DNA from: Selenomonadales bacterium
Lineage (GTDB): Bacteria > Bacillota > Negativicutes > Sporomusales > UBA7701
Assembly (NCBI GenBank): GCA_029976065.1
Contig: JARKNV010000079.1
Location: 1-64,000, forward strand
DNA length: 64,000 bases
Direction: 5' to 3'
Numbering within the stretch: the stretch's first letter is position 1; the number at the start of each line of letters is the position of its first letter. The position numbers and the translations under genes are program-made. This document shows, piece after piece, positions 6,810 to 13,928 of the stretch. The notes under the pieces were generated by a model, which made no database searches, was not told the DNA's origin, and worked only from the letters and a program-made list of their open reading frames with translations.

Positions 6810-8366
6810 ATGGAAGCATCCTCGGCTCCCCAGGCAAAAATCGAATCCCAATCCAAAGTGACGGAAGCGGAAGAGAAATTCGACAGACGCCGCAAGACGC
6901 TCGGCTGGTTCCTCGGTCCCATCCTCGGCTTACTGGTATTCTTCATGCCGATTGATGGCCTGAAGCAGCAAGGCCACACGCTCATGGCCATCATGACGTT
7001 CGTCGCCACCTGGTGGATATGCGAGCCTGTTCCCATCCCCGTTACGTCCCTCATAGGTCCTATCCTGGCCGTTTTGGTCGGAGTCGTTGACGCGAAAGCG
7101 GCTTTCGCGCCCTTCGCCGATCCGCTGATCTATCTCTTTATGGGCAGCTTCATGCTGGCGACAGCCATGATGAGCCACGGACTTGACAAGCGCTTTGCCT
7201 ATGCCATCCTGTCGATGAAGTGGGTAGGGTCCAGCCCGACCCGCATCCTGTTCGCCCTCGGAGCCGTAACCGCATTGTGCTCCGGCTGGGTGAGCAACAC
7301 TGCAACCACCGCCATGATGTATCCCATCGCCCTCGGCCTGCTGATGGCAATCAAAGACATGTACAAAGCCAACGGCGAAGACCTCGACCTCAATACTTAC
7401 AAATACGCCACCGGCATTATGCTCATGACCGCCTATGCATCCTCGATCGGCGGCGTACTGACCCCGGTAGGCACTCCTCCCAACATCATCATGATGGGCT
7501 TCCTCGAGAAACTGGCCAACGTCAAAATCACCTTCTTCCAGTGGATGGTTTGGGGCTCCATCGCTATGGTGCTGTACTTCGTTCTGATGTTCGTTGTCCT
7601 CAAGCAAATGTTCCCGGCTGGCATCACCAGCATCCCCGGCGCCGAAAAGCTCATCGGCGAAAAACGCAAGGCTCTCGGTCCGTGGAAGACGGGCGAACGC
7701 AACGCCGTCATCGCCTTTACCGTCGCAGTAACGCTGTGGGTGCTGCCCGGCATTCTGGCAATAATCTTTGGATCCGGCGCTCCCATCCTGAAGACTTACA
7801 GCAAATACTTCCCCGAAGCAGTCGTCGCCATGATGGCCGGCCTGATGCTCTTCATCTTGCCGACTAACTGGTCGAAGCGCGAATTCACCCTCCAGTGGAA
7901 AGACGCGGTCAAAGGCATAGACTGGGGTACGCTCATCCTCTTCGGCGGCGGGCTGTCCCTCGGAGCCATGATGTACACCACCGGCCTGTCGAAGTGGATC
8001 GGCGACGCCATCGTCAAAGCCACCGGCGCCAACTCCCAGGTTGCGATAATCGCCGTGTTCTCCGTACTGTCACTGTTCATGTCCGAGCTTACCTCCCACA
8101 CCGCCGCCACCAACATGGTCGGTCCGCTCGGCATCACCGTAGCGGTCTCCGCCGGCCTCAGCCCGGTGCCGGTCGCGGTGGCCATCGCCCTCGCATCCTC
8201 GCTCGGTTTCATGCTGCCGGTGTCCACGCCGCCTAACGCCATCGTCTACGCCAGTGGTCTGATTCCGATCACCACCATGATCAGGTCCGGCGTCCTAATC
8301 GACCTGATCGGCCTGGCGGTAATCACCATCCCGCTCGTTGTCTACGTCGTTCAGTGGGTGCTATAG
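6810..8366 (+). CDS. Sodium:anion (dicarboxylate) symporter, DASS/SLC13 family
   Basis: 518 aa with about twelve membrane segments. The two hairpin signature motifs of the family are present: VSNTATTAMM near residue 155 and TSHTAATNM near 430, each holding the Ser-Asn/His-Thr that binds Na+ and the carboxylates; PVGTPPNIIMMG and PVSTPPNAIVYASG are the matching second halves. It would import a di- or tricarboxylate with Na+. A GGAGG ribosome binding site precedes the ATG. It heads an operon with Na+-pumping decarboxylase subunits, a logical pair: the acid is imported with Na+ and its decarboxylation pumps Na+ out. Confidence 0.9.
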   Translation: MEASSAPQAKIESQSKVTEAEEKFDRRRKTLGWFLGPILGLLVFFMPIDGLKQQGHTLMAIMTFVATWWICEPVPIPVTSLIGPILAVLVGVVDAKAAFAPFADPLIYLFMGSFMLATAMMSHGLDKRFAYAILSMKWVGSSPTRILFALGAVTALCSGWVSNTATTAMMYPIALGLLMAIKDMYKANGEDLDLNTYKYATGIMLMTAYASSIGGVLTPVGTPPNIIMMGFLEKLANVKITFFQWMVWGSIAMVLYFVLMFVVLKQMFPAGITSIPGAEKLIGEKRKALGPWKTGERNAVIAFTVAVTLWVLPGILAIIFGSGAPILKTYSKYFPEAVVAMMAGLMLFILPTNWSKREFTLQWKDAVKGIDWGTLILFGGGLSLGAMMYTTGLSKWIGDAIVKATGANSQVAIIAVFSVLSLFMSELTSHTAATNMVGPLGITVAVSAGLSPVPVAVAIALASSLGFMLPVSTPPNAIVYASGLIPITTMIRSGVLIDLIGLAVITIPLVVYVVQWVL

Positions 8367-8440
8367 CAGAACCTGGCACAAAATGACGCATATTTTTGAA
8401 TAGTGCAGGAAAAAGGTCCCTGCTGTAGAAATAGTACCGA

Positions 8441-8476
8441 GTTGTTCCGGCACAGTTCATGCTGTGCCGGAACAAC
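8441..8476 (+). other. Strong intercistronic hairpin
   Basis: A perfect 15-bp inverted repeat (GTTGTTCCGGCACAG, 6-nt loop TTCATG) between the transporter gene and the decarboxylase genes, with no T-run after it. It is more likely an mRNA-stability or partial attenuation element that sets unequal expression of transporter and pump than a full terminator. Confidence 0.65.
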
Positions 8477-8506
8477 CGATACGGCATATGAGTGAGGTGA
8501 AAACGA

Positions 8507-8863
8507 ATGGGATCTCCGGTTACTACAAACCCGATAACGATTATGCTCATCAACATGACCGTCGTATTTGCGGTTCTTTACGGACTGAGCTTGATAATCA
8601 GATTGATTAAAATGGCCGATCCGACGCAAAAAAAAAAGCTGAATGAACCTTCTCAGCCTGAACCGGCCGTAAGCAGCCAGGCTGTGGAAGCGGACAGCTG
8701 GGATGAAGATGAAGAGGCTGTCGTTGTCATCGCCGCCGCCGTGGCCGCGTGCGGATACAGCGTCGTCAGCATCACGGCCGTTCGCCCGGAAAGCAGCAGG
8801 GCATGGCGACAGGCAGCCAGGCTCGAAGCGATTGGCAATAAGCTTCAGGCTATGCGTAAATAG
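8507..8863 (+). CDS. OadG-like gamma subunit of Na+-translocating decarboxylase
   Basis: 118 aa. One membrane segment near the N-terminus (about residues 10-32, MLINMTVVFAVLYGLSLII), then a charged linker and a C-terminal tail rich in Ala and Arg. This small anchored subunit holds the alpha and beta subunits together in oxaloacetate, methylmalonyl-CoA and glutaconyl-CoA decarboxylases. Low conservation is normal for this family; the assignment leans on the biotin and beta subunit genes that follow within 20 nt. Confidence 0.75.
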   Translation: MGSPVTTNPITIMLINMTVVFAVLYGLSLIIRLIKMADPTQKKKLNEPSQPEPAVSSQAVEADSWDEDEEAVVVIAAAVAACGYSVVSITAVRPESSRAWRQAARLEAIGNKLQAMRK

Positions 8864-8879
8864 CCAGAGAGGTGATAAC

Positions 8880-9290
8880 ATGGAAAAATTGCGGATAACT
8901 TTTAACGGCAAATCATATGAAGTCGAAGTTGAAAGACTGACAGGGACGACTGGTGCGGCCCCGAAACCGTGCGCGGCTCCGGTTGCCGCTGCCGCATCAC
9001 CGGCCCCCGCACCCAAGGCTGCTGCACCCGCTCCCGCACCTGCGGCCGCCAAAGCTGCCGCGCCGGCCGCTGCCGGTGGACAGCAAGTCTGCGCGCCGAT
9101 GCCTGGCAAAATTCTGTCCGTGAATGTTAAGGCTGGGGATACGGCCAAACGCGGCGACGTACTGCTCGTTCTCGAAGCGATGAAAATGCAGAATGAAATA
9201 ATGGCGCCCGCCGACGGAAAAGTGGCCGATGTTCGCGTTTCCGCCGGGCAAACCGTCTCGACCGGCGACGTTATGGTCGTGTTGGCCTAG
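8880..9290 (+). CDS. Biotin carrier subunit of Na+-translocating decarboxylase
   Basis: 136 aa. Residues 1-20 form a short beta start, 25-65 an Ala-Pro-rich flexible linker, and 66-136 a biotinyl domain with the biotin-lysine motif EAMKMQNE. The carrier moves CO2 from the carboxyltransferase to the membrane beta subunit. The ATG at 8880 is chosen because GAGAGGTG lies 5-10 nt upstream; the frame is open further back but overlaps the gamma gene. Confidence 0.92.
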   Translation: MEKLRITFNGKSYEVEVERLTGTTGAAPKPCAAPVAAAASPAPAPKAAAPAPAPAAAKAAAPAAAGGQQVCAPMPGKILSVNVKAGDTAKRGDVLLVLEAMKMQNEIMAPADGKVADVRVSAGQTVSTGDVMVVLA

Positions 9291-9312
9291 CGTCGAATGA
9301 GGAGGGTATTTA

Positions 9313-10437
9313 ATGTTCGAGGCATTCAACGTAGCGTTGCAGGCCGTATATAACGACAGCGGTTTTACCGCGTTTACCACCGGCAACGCCATTATGATCG
9401 CGGTGGGCTTGGTGCTCATATACCTGGCGTTCGCCAAGGGCTTCGAGCCCTTGCTGCTTTCGCCGATAGCCTTCGGCTGCATTCTCGCCAACCTGCCGAA
9501 AACCGGTTTCTTCGAAGACCCGGGTGTAATGCAGCTTATCATGAAAGGCATTGAGCTCGAGGTCTTTCCGCCCTTGATCTTCCTCGGAGTCGGGGCAATG
9601 ACCGACTTCGGTCCGATGCTCGCCAACCCGTCGACCCTGCTGCTCGGCGCTGCGGCCCAGATCGGCGTATTCGTATCCTTGGGTGGCGCCATGCTGCTAG
9701 GGTTTAACGTCCAGGAATCCGCCTCCATCGGCATCATCGGCGGGGCGGACGGGCCGACAGCCATCTACCTCACCGTCAAGCTGGCCCCTCATCTGCTGGG
9801 TGCCATCGCGGTAGCCGCCTACTCCTACATGTCGCTCGTGCCGCTTATCCAGCCGCCGATTATGAAGCTCCTCACCACTCAAAAAGAGCGCGAATGCGTC
9901 ATGGAACAGCTGCGGCCCGTTTCGAAATTCGAGCGGATCGCCTTCCCCATCGTCTGTACGCTGGTAATCAGCCTCCTGCTGCCGCCGATCGCAGCCCTGA
10001 TGGGCATGCTTATGCTCGGCAACCTCTTCCGCGAATCCGGCGTGACCGATCGTCTGTCCGACACCGCCCAGAACGCCCTGATCAACACCGTGACGATATT
10101 CCTTGCCTTAGGCACCGGCTTGACGATGTCGGCCGAAAGCTTCCTCAACATCAAGACGATCGAAATCATCGGCCTCGGCCTGGTGGCTTTCGCCGGCGGC
10201 ACCGCGGGCGGCGTCTTGTTAGGCAAGGTTATGTATTATGCCACCGGCGGCAAAGTCAACCCGCTCATCGGTTCGGCCGGTGTGTCCGCCGTGCCGATGG
10301 CGGCCCGTGTCAGTCAGGTGGTCGGCCAGAAAGCGAATCCGGGCAACTTCCTCCTCATGCATGCCATGGGTCCGAACGTAGCTGGCGTTATCGGCACAGC
10401 CGTTGCCGCCGGCACCATGCTGGCGATGCTGAAATAG
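9313..10437 (+). CDS. Na+-translocating decarboxylase beta subunit (OadB/MmdB/GcdB family)
   Basis: 374 aa, about ten membrane segments. The family core is visible: [17 protein letters not shown] around residues 144-160, with the essential Asp that takes part in Na+ binding, and [13 protein letters not shown] near the C-terminus. It releases CO2 from carboxybiotin and pumps Na+ outward. A GGAGGGT ribosome binding site precedes the ATG, and a terminator follows. The alpha (carboxyltransferase) subunit that would fix the substrate is not in this operon or window, so substrate (malonate, oxaloacetate, methylmalonyl-CoA or other) is open. Confidence 0.93.
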   Translation: MFEAFNVALQAVYNDSGFTAFTTGNAIMIAVGLVLIYLAFAKGFEPLLLSPIAFGCILANLPKTGFFEDPGVMQLIMKGIELEVFPPLIFLGVGAMTDFGPMLANPSTLLLGAAAQIGVFVSLGGAMLLGFNVQESASIGIIGGADGPTAIYLTVKLAPHLLGAIAVAAYSYMSLVPLIQPPIMKLLTTQKERECVMEQLRPVSKFERIAFPIVCTLVISLLLPPIAALMGMLMLGNLFRESGVTDRLSDTAQNALINTVTIFLALGTGLTMSAESFLNIKTIEIIGLGLVAFAGGTAGGVLLGKVMYYATGGKVNPLIGSAGVSAVPMAARVSQVVGQKANPGNFLLMHAMGPNVAGVIGTAVAAGTMLAMLK

Positions 10438-10470
10438 CTCCTCGCCCTGCTGAAGAGAAACTCTTAACTC

Positions 10471-10505
10471 AGCCCCCGGTGCCGGATAAGCACCGGGGGC
10501 TTTCG
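10471..10505 (+). terminator. Terminator of the transporter/decarboxylase operon
   Basis: AGCCCCCGGTGC / GCACCGGGGGCT with a short loop and TTTCG after it, 34 nt beyond the beta subunit stop. Confidence 0.85.
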
Positions 10506-10522
10506 CATGGCCCCGCATAGAC

Positions 10523-10547
10523 AAAAAAAAGACCGCATTACGCGGTC
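10523..10547 (-). terminator. Minus-strand intrinsic terminator
   Basis: On the minus strand, GACCGC-GTAAT-GCGGTC is followed by eight T residues. No annotated gene precedes it on that strand, so it marks the end of a transcript coming from 10968. Confidence 0.75.
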
Positions 10548-10968
10548 ATGAATAGGGTAGGCTCACCCAGAAACGGAGGATGCCTCCCTATGTGGGGAGC
10601 ATTTGAATCGTTTGCCGGGAAAACCGGCAGCGAAAAATACCGTAAGACAAGGCGGGGAAGAATAGCAGGAAAAATTCCCTGTGGGCAAGAACACATACAA
10701 ATAGTATTGATTCAATCCCAAAGCCCCGATCTTCGTGAAAAGAATCTATCTGTTGGCACAGGGAACGCATTCCGCCAGAAACGTGCTTCCGCACGCGAGA
10801 CTAACTGCGGGGCCGCCAAGGAAGACACCGTCTCCTCGGAAGCCCTGGCAAACCCGGCTAACCGGCTCCGGATGAGCATGTCTACCGGAGGTGAGTGCTA
10901 GCCTTATCGGTTCGCCACTATCCCCGGCCGGGTTTAGCGGCACGGTAGCGGATTAAGTTGGACACCAA
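10524..10968 (-). ncRNA. Putative sigma54-dependent structured RNA, about 440 nt, unassigned
   Basis: Minus-strand region bounded by a sigma54 promoter (10978-10995) and an intrinsic terminator (10523-10547). No open frame in it has a convincing ribosome binding site. Several stems are visible: CTCCGG/CCGGAG with a 13-nt loop (10858-10890 region), CGTGC-GGAA-GCACG near 10790, GCCGG-TTTT-CCCGGC near 10620, GGAGGC-ATCCTCC near 10580, and a long-range pairing AAACCCGGC/GCCGGGTTT that encloses about 80 nt. It does not match RNase P, tmRNA, SRP RNA, 6S or a riboswitch that I recognise. An mRNA for a very small protein is the alternative. Confidence 0.55.
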
Positions 10969-10977
10969 CCTATTATT

Positions 10978-10995
10978 ATGCAAAAATCATGCCAA
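10978..10995 (-). promoter_or_regulatory. Sigma54 (-24/-12) promoter, minus strand
   Basis: Read on the minus strand: TTGGCATGATTTTTGCAT, with GG and GC exactly 10 nt apart. The expected start is near 10968. It points away from the sigma54 activator gene at 11180, and a pair of enhancer-like sites lies 150-195 bp upstream of that start. Confidence 0.8.
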
Positions 10996-11124
10996 AACCG
11001 CGACGCCCGTGCGGCAACGCTTTGGCAAGGACGCTCCGGCGGAATGTCGGCAAAAACGCCTACAGACTTCCCGGCCGGACCAATGATCTTGTCGGAAACG
11101 ATTGTGTCTGCTGCCCACGAAATT

Positions 11125-11142
11125 GTGTATGCAAAACTGCAT
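11125..11142 (+). promoter_or_regulatory. Putative enhancer site 3 (shared sigma54 activator motif)
   Basis: GTGTATGCAAAACTGCAT, the same pattern as 4336-4353 and 4405-4422. Located between the divergent sigma54 promoter and the activator gene. Confidence 0.6.
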
Positions 11143-11149
11143 GACAAAA

Positions 11150-11167
11150 AAGCATCTTTGCATACAA
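11150..11167 (-). promoter_or_regulatory. Putative enhancer site 4, inverted
   Basis: On the minus strand TTGTATGCAAAGATGCTT. With site 3 it forms the larger inverted repeat TGTATGCAAA / TTTGCATACA (11126-11166). It ends 13 nt before the activator start codon, so binding could also block the activator's own translation start or transcription. Confidence 0.6.
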
Positions 11168-11179
11168 CGGAGGCTAATA

Positions 11180-12574
11180 ATGCCATATCTTGAGATTGAG
11201 AAAGAAAACAAACTGCTGTGGAAAATTATCGATTCTTCCTATGACGGGATATTTCTCACCGACGCCGACTGCAATATCCTCTACTGCAACGAGGCTTATC
11301 TCAAGATATCGGGGCTTGACAGGGAGATGCTCAAGGGGAGGAAGCTCGACGATCTCGTCAAGGCCGGGGAAATACCCGACGCCTGCTCCCCCGACGTCAT
11401 CCGGACCCTAAAGCCGATGACCAAGGTGATCGACTATTACCACGGCGTGTCCGCCCTCGTCACGAGCATCCCGGTGCTCGGCGACGACGGCCAGCTGCTC
11501 AGGGTTTTCTCCAACGTCCGCGACATCACCGAGCTCGTCGGCATCAGAGAACAGCTGAAAAGCAGCACCGACCTCAACGAGGAATACCGGCGCCTCCTCT
11601 GGCAGGCGGAACGGACCGGACGCGACGGCAATTTCATTGTCGCCAGCCCGGTAATGGAAAATATCTTCAAGCTGGCGGCCAGGGTCGCCCAGGTATCTTC
11701 GCCCGTGCTTATCCAGGGGGAATCGGGCGTCGGCAAGGACGTGCTGGCCCGCTACATTCACGACAGCGGCGAAGACGCCGCCAAAAGGCCGTTCGTGCAG
11801 ATAAACTGCAGCGCCATCCCCGAGACGCTGCTCGAGTCGGAGCTGTTCGGGTACGAAGCCGGCGCCTTCACCGGCGCCGCCAAAAAAGGCAAGATCGGTC
11901 TTATCGAACTCGCCAACAACGGAACCCTCTTTCTCGACGAAATCGGCGATATGCCGATGCCTCTGCAGGTCAAGCTGCTCGACGTCCTCCAGACCAATCG
12001 GATGTTCCGCCTCGGCGGCACCAAGATGGTCGAGACGAAAACCCGCATCATCGCCGCCACGAACACCAACCTCGAAAAAATGATCGAGGAAGGGCGCTTC
12101 CGCCGCGACCTTTATTACCGCCTCAACGTCATCCCCATCTATATACCGCCGCTACGCGAGCGCCGTGAGGACCTCGTGCCGATGATCCTCAGCTTTCTGA
12201 ACCAGAACAACCGCAAGTACAATATCACCAAAAAAATCTCTCCCAAAGTCGTCGACATCCTTACCCACTACTCCTGGCCGGGCAATGTCCGCGAACTGCG
12301 CAACATCATTGAACACATGGCCGTACTCGCCGAAGGCGAAACCATCGACGAAAAATGCGTGCCGCTCAGTGTCGCGCGAGCCGCGGGCAAATCGTTGTTC
12401 ATCGAGACCCCGGATTACTTTTCCTCCTTCAACCTGCAGGAAATCAACGATGTCGTCGAAAAGGCGGTTATCGAAAAAGCGCTGGCCGCCTTCGGCTCAA
12501 TGCGCAACACGGCCGCGCACCTGGGGATCGACCTTTCGACCCTTGTTCGCAAAAAGCGCAAATACGGTTTATAA
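11180..12574 (+). CDS. Sigma54-dependent transcriptional activator (PAS-AAA+-Fis HTH)
   Basis: 464 aa from ATG 11180 (CGGAGG 8 nt upstream). Residues 12-120 form a PAS sensor (DSSYDGIFLTDADCNILYCN start, DITEL end). The AAA+ domain (about 155-390) has Walker A GESGVGKD, the sigma54-contact loop GAFTGA, Walker B GTLFLDEIGD and the arginine-finger stretch RRDLYYRLNV. The C-terminus is a Fis-type HTH (NTAAHLGIDLSTLVRKKRKY). It would melt sigma54 promoters in response to a small ligand or redox cue sensed by PAS. Shared 18-bp sites tie it to the sigma54 promoters at 4475 and 10978. Confidence 0.93.
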   Translation: MPYLEIEKENKLLWKIIDSSYDGIFLTDADCNILYCNEAYLKISGLDREMLKGRKLDDLVKAGEIPDACSPDVIRTLKPMTKVIDYYHGVSALVTSIPVLGDDGQLLRVFSNVRDITELVGIREQLKSSTDLNEEYRRLLWQAERTGRDGNFIVASPVMENIFKLAARVAQVSSPVLIQGESGVGKDVLARYIHDSGEDAAKRPFVQINCSAIPETLLESELFGYEAGAFTGAAKKGKIGLIELANNGTLFLDEIGDMPMPLQVKLLDVLQTNRMFRLGGTKMVETKTRIIAATNTNLEKMIEEGRFRRDLYYRLNVIPIYIPPLRERREDLVPMILSFLNQNNRKYNITKKISPKVVDILTHYSWPGNVRELRNIIEHMAVLAEGETIDEKCVPLSVARAAGKSLFIETPDYFSSFNLQEINDVVEKAVIEKALAAFGSMRNTAAHLGIDLSTLVRKKRKYGL

Positions 12575-12596
12575 CCCGAATTGTTTACCAACAGAA

Positions 12597-12630
12597 ACAA
12601 GGCTCTGCAGAGGTAGAGCCTTGTTTTTTA
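12597..12630 (+). terminator. Terminator after the sigma54 activator gene
   Basis: CAAGGCTCT-GCAGAGGT-AGAGCCTTG followed by TTTTTTATT. Confidence 0.9.
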
Positions 12631-12651
12631 TTGATGTTTAGGGCATAATAC

Positions 12652-12666
12652 GTTTCTAATAGAAAA
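12652..12666. promoter_or_regulatory. Operator-like palindrome, site 4 (imperfect)
   Basis: GTTTC TAATA GAAAA: one mismatch from the GTTTC-N5-GAAAC layout seen near the XRE gene, upstream of the hemerythrin-like gene. May be chance. Confidence 0.35.
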
Positions 12667-12737
12667 CTTTTTTGTTTCCCACGGAGGAGATCCCGCTACG
12701 TTTGGCAAAATAATGATGCGTGTGGGGAGGTGAATAT

Positions 12738-13205
12738 ATGACCACCTATAGATTTGGTGGCGAAACCGCGATGGGCATGGCCGCCCTTGCAAACAGGCGC
12801 GCCGGCCTAGTTTCTCTTGCCAACCGCTTTTACCGCCAGGCTCGCGACTGCCATTCCTTCGACGAGGAAGAAGAGCTTACCAGCCGTTTCCTCAGCAAGT
12901 TCATGGAAGGAATCTTCGGCTGCTTCGCCTGCGAGGAAGAGCTGATGGCCGCAACCTATTATCCCGACCGCGAAGATCACCGGCAGGAACACGACGACTT
13001 TATCGAACAGCTCTATGCCCTGCGGCGGCGGCACAAACTCGGTGAACCGGTTATGGCGATCGAGATTTTCTTCGCAGTCCGGGATTGGTTTCTCGATCAC
13101 TGGGAGTACGCCGACGGCCGGCTGTTGCCCTATCTGGACCGGACGACAACCCTTGTCCTGCGCCGCGCCGAAACCGGTACCGCACCGGAATCCGTGCCGG
13201 CCTAG
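12738..13205 (+). CDS. Hemerythrin-like protein with lost metal ligands
   Basis: 155 aa from ATG 12738, with GGGAGG 7 nt upstream. The four-helix layout of bacteriohemerythrin is clear: EEELM on helix B, HRQEHDDF on helix C and WFLDHWEYAD on helix D supply Glu, two His, and His/Asp. The helix A His (expected in a D-x-x-H motif) is absent from the segment ANRRAGL, and the His before the helix B Glu is replaced by Cys (CFACEE). With two of five His gone, a normal di-iron, O2-binding site is unlikely. It might bind one metal, sense redox through Cys, or be structural. Single gene with its own terminator. Confidence 0.7.
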   Translation: MTTYRFGGETAMGMAALANRRAGLVSLANRFYRQARDCHSFDEEEELTSRFLSKFMEGIFGCFACEEELMAATYYPDREDHRQEHDDFIEQLYALRRRHKLGEPVMAIEIFFAVRDWFLDHWEYADGRLLPYLDRTTTLVLRRAETGTAPESVPA

Positions 13206-13305
13206 CCCGGACGGGCCCGTAACCCTTGCGGAAATAATGCGAAAATCATTCTCGCGTGGCGGGTGGCCAAAGGCCAGCCGCCTTCCTCTTTGCCCGGGCA
13301 ACAAA

Positions 13306-13338
13306 ACCGGCCCGCAATAGCGGGCCGGTGTCATTTTT
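13306..13338 (+). terminator. Terminator after the hemerythrin-like gene
   Basis: ACCGGCCCGC-AATA-GCGGGCCGGT followed by TGTCATTTTT. It lies between convergent genes. Confidence 0.85.
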
Positions 13339-13346
13339 CGTGGCGT

Positions 13347-13634
13347 TTACCAGCCTTCCCGCGCCGGCCGCTTTACCATCCGCACGAAGAAATACGGCGG
13401 TGAAGAGGCGAGCCAGTCGCGCATTGTTTTTTCGGTAATCGTGCGGAAGTGGGAAACTTCGAATTGGCAGTGCATAATCATCCTGTCGGGGGCGCAGACC
13501 TGCGAAGTAATCTTAAAGCCCCCAAAATTAGAAACTTTTCCGTCCAGCCGCTCCTCGAGCCATTGCTGCACGTCAGGCCCCGCCAGATCCAGAAGCTCGG
13601 GGTATTCCAACGTTATCAGGAATTTACACTTCAC
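13347..13634 (-). CDS. Hypothetical 95-aa protein
   Basis: Starts with GTG (13634) behind a GGGGGAG ribosome binding site. The sequence looks like a small alpha/beta domain: a hydrophobic strand KCKFLITLEYP, a helix VQQWLEERLDG, strand-rich middle and a helical MRDWLASS. No membrane segment, no known motif. Single gene, convergent with the hemerythrin-like gene. I do not recognise the family. Confidence 0.65.
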   Translation of the reverse strand: MKCKFLITLEYPELLDLAGPDVQQWLEERLDGKVSNFGGFKITSQVCAPDRMIMHCQFEVSHFRTITEKTMRDWLASSPPYFFVRMVKRPAREGW

Positions 13635-13839
13635 GATACTCCCCCTAGGCAGAACTGCGAAAAAATAAAAGGAAGCCGTCTTTGACAGCCTCCACCATTA
13701 GCACCCGTTCGATTTGCCTTAAATTTATTATATGTTACCGGAGCAAAGATGGCAATAGATTCCAAGAATATTTTGTCTTTTTGTCGAGAGAACGCAACCC
13801 GACGGATGAAATCGGGAAAAGCCAAAAGACAGCGAAGAA

Positions 13840-13868
13840 TTGACACTTAAGCGCGGTGGGATTAAAAT
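13840..13868 (+). promoter_or_regulatory. SigmaA promoter of the thiolase operon
   Basis: TTGACA (13840-13845), 17-nt spacer, TAAAAT (13863-13868), about 60 nt before the thiolase start. Confidence 0.8.
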
Positions 13869-13928
13869 GAAAATGACTTTTACAATGTGATAATTGATGG
13901 GGCAAACAGCCAAATCGGGCGAGGAGGA

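Noticed and set aside
8411-8429. Sigma54-like TGGCACAAAATGACGCAT before the decarboxylase gamma gene
   Set aside because: GG and GC are 11 nt apart instead of 10, and the -12 element is GACGCA rather than TTGCA; no enhancer-like site nearby.
10548-10901. 117-codon plus-strand frame in the gap before the sigma54 activator
   Set aside because: No ribosome binding site, no recognisable domain, and it overlaps stems of the putative minus-strand RNA; the plus-strand operon terminates at 10505.
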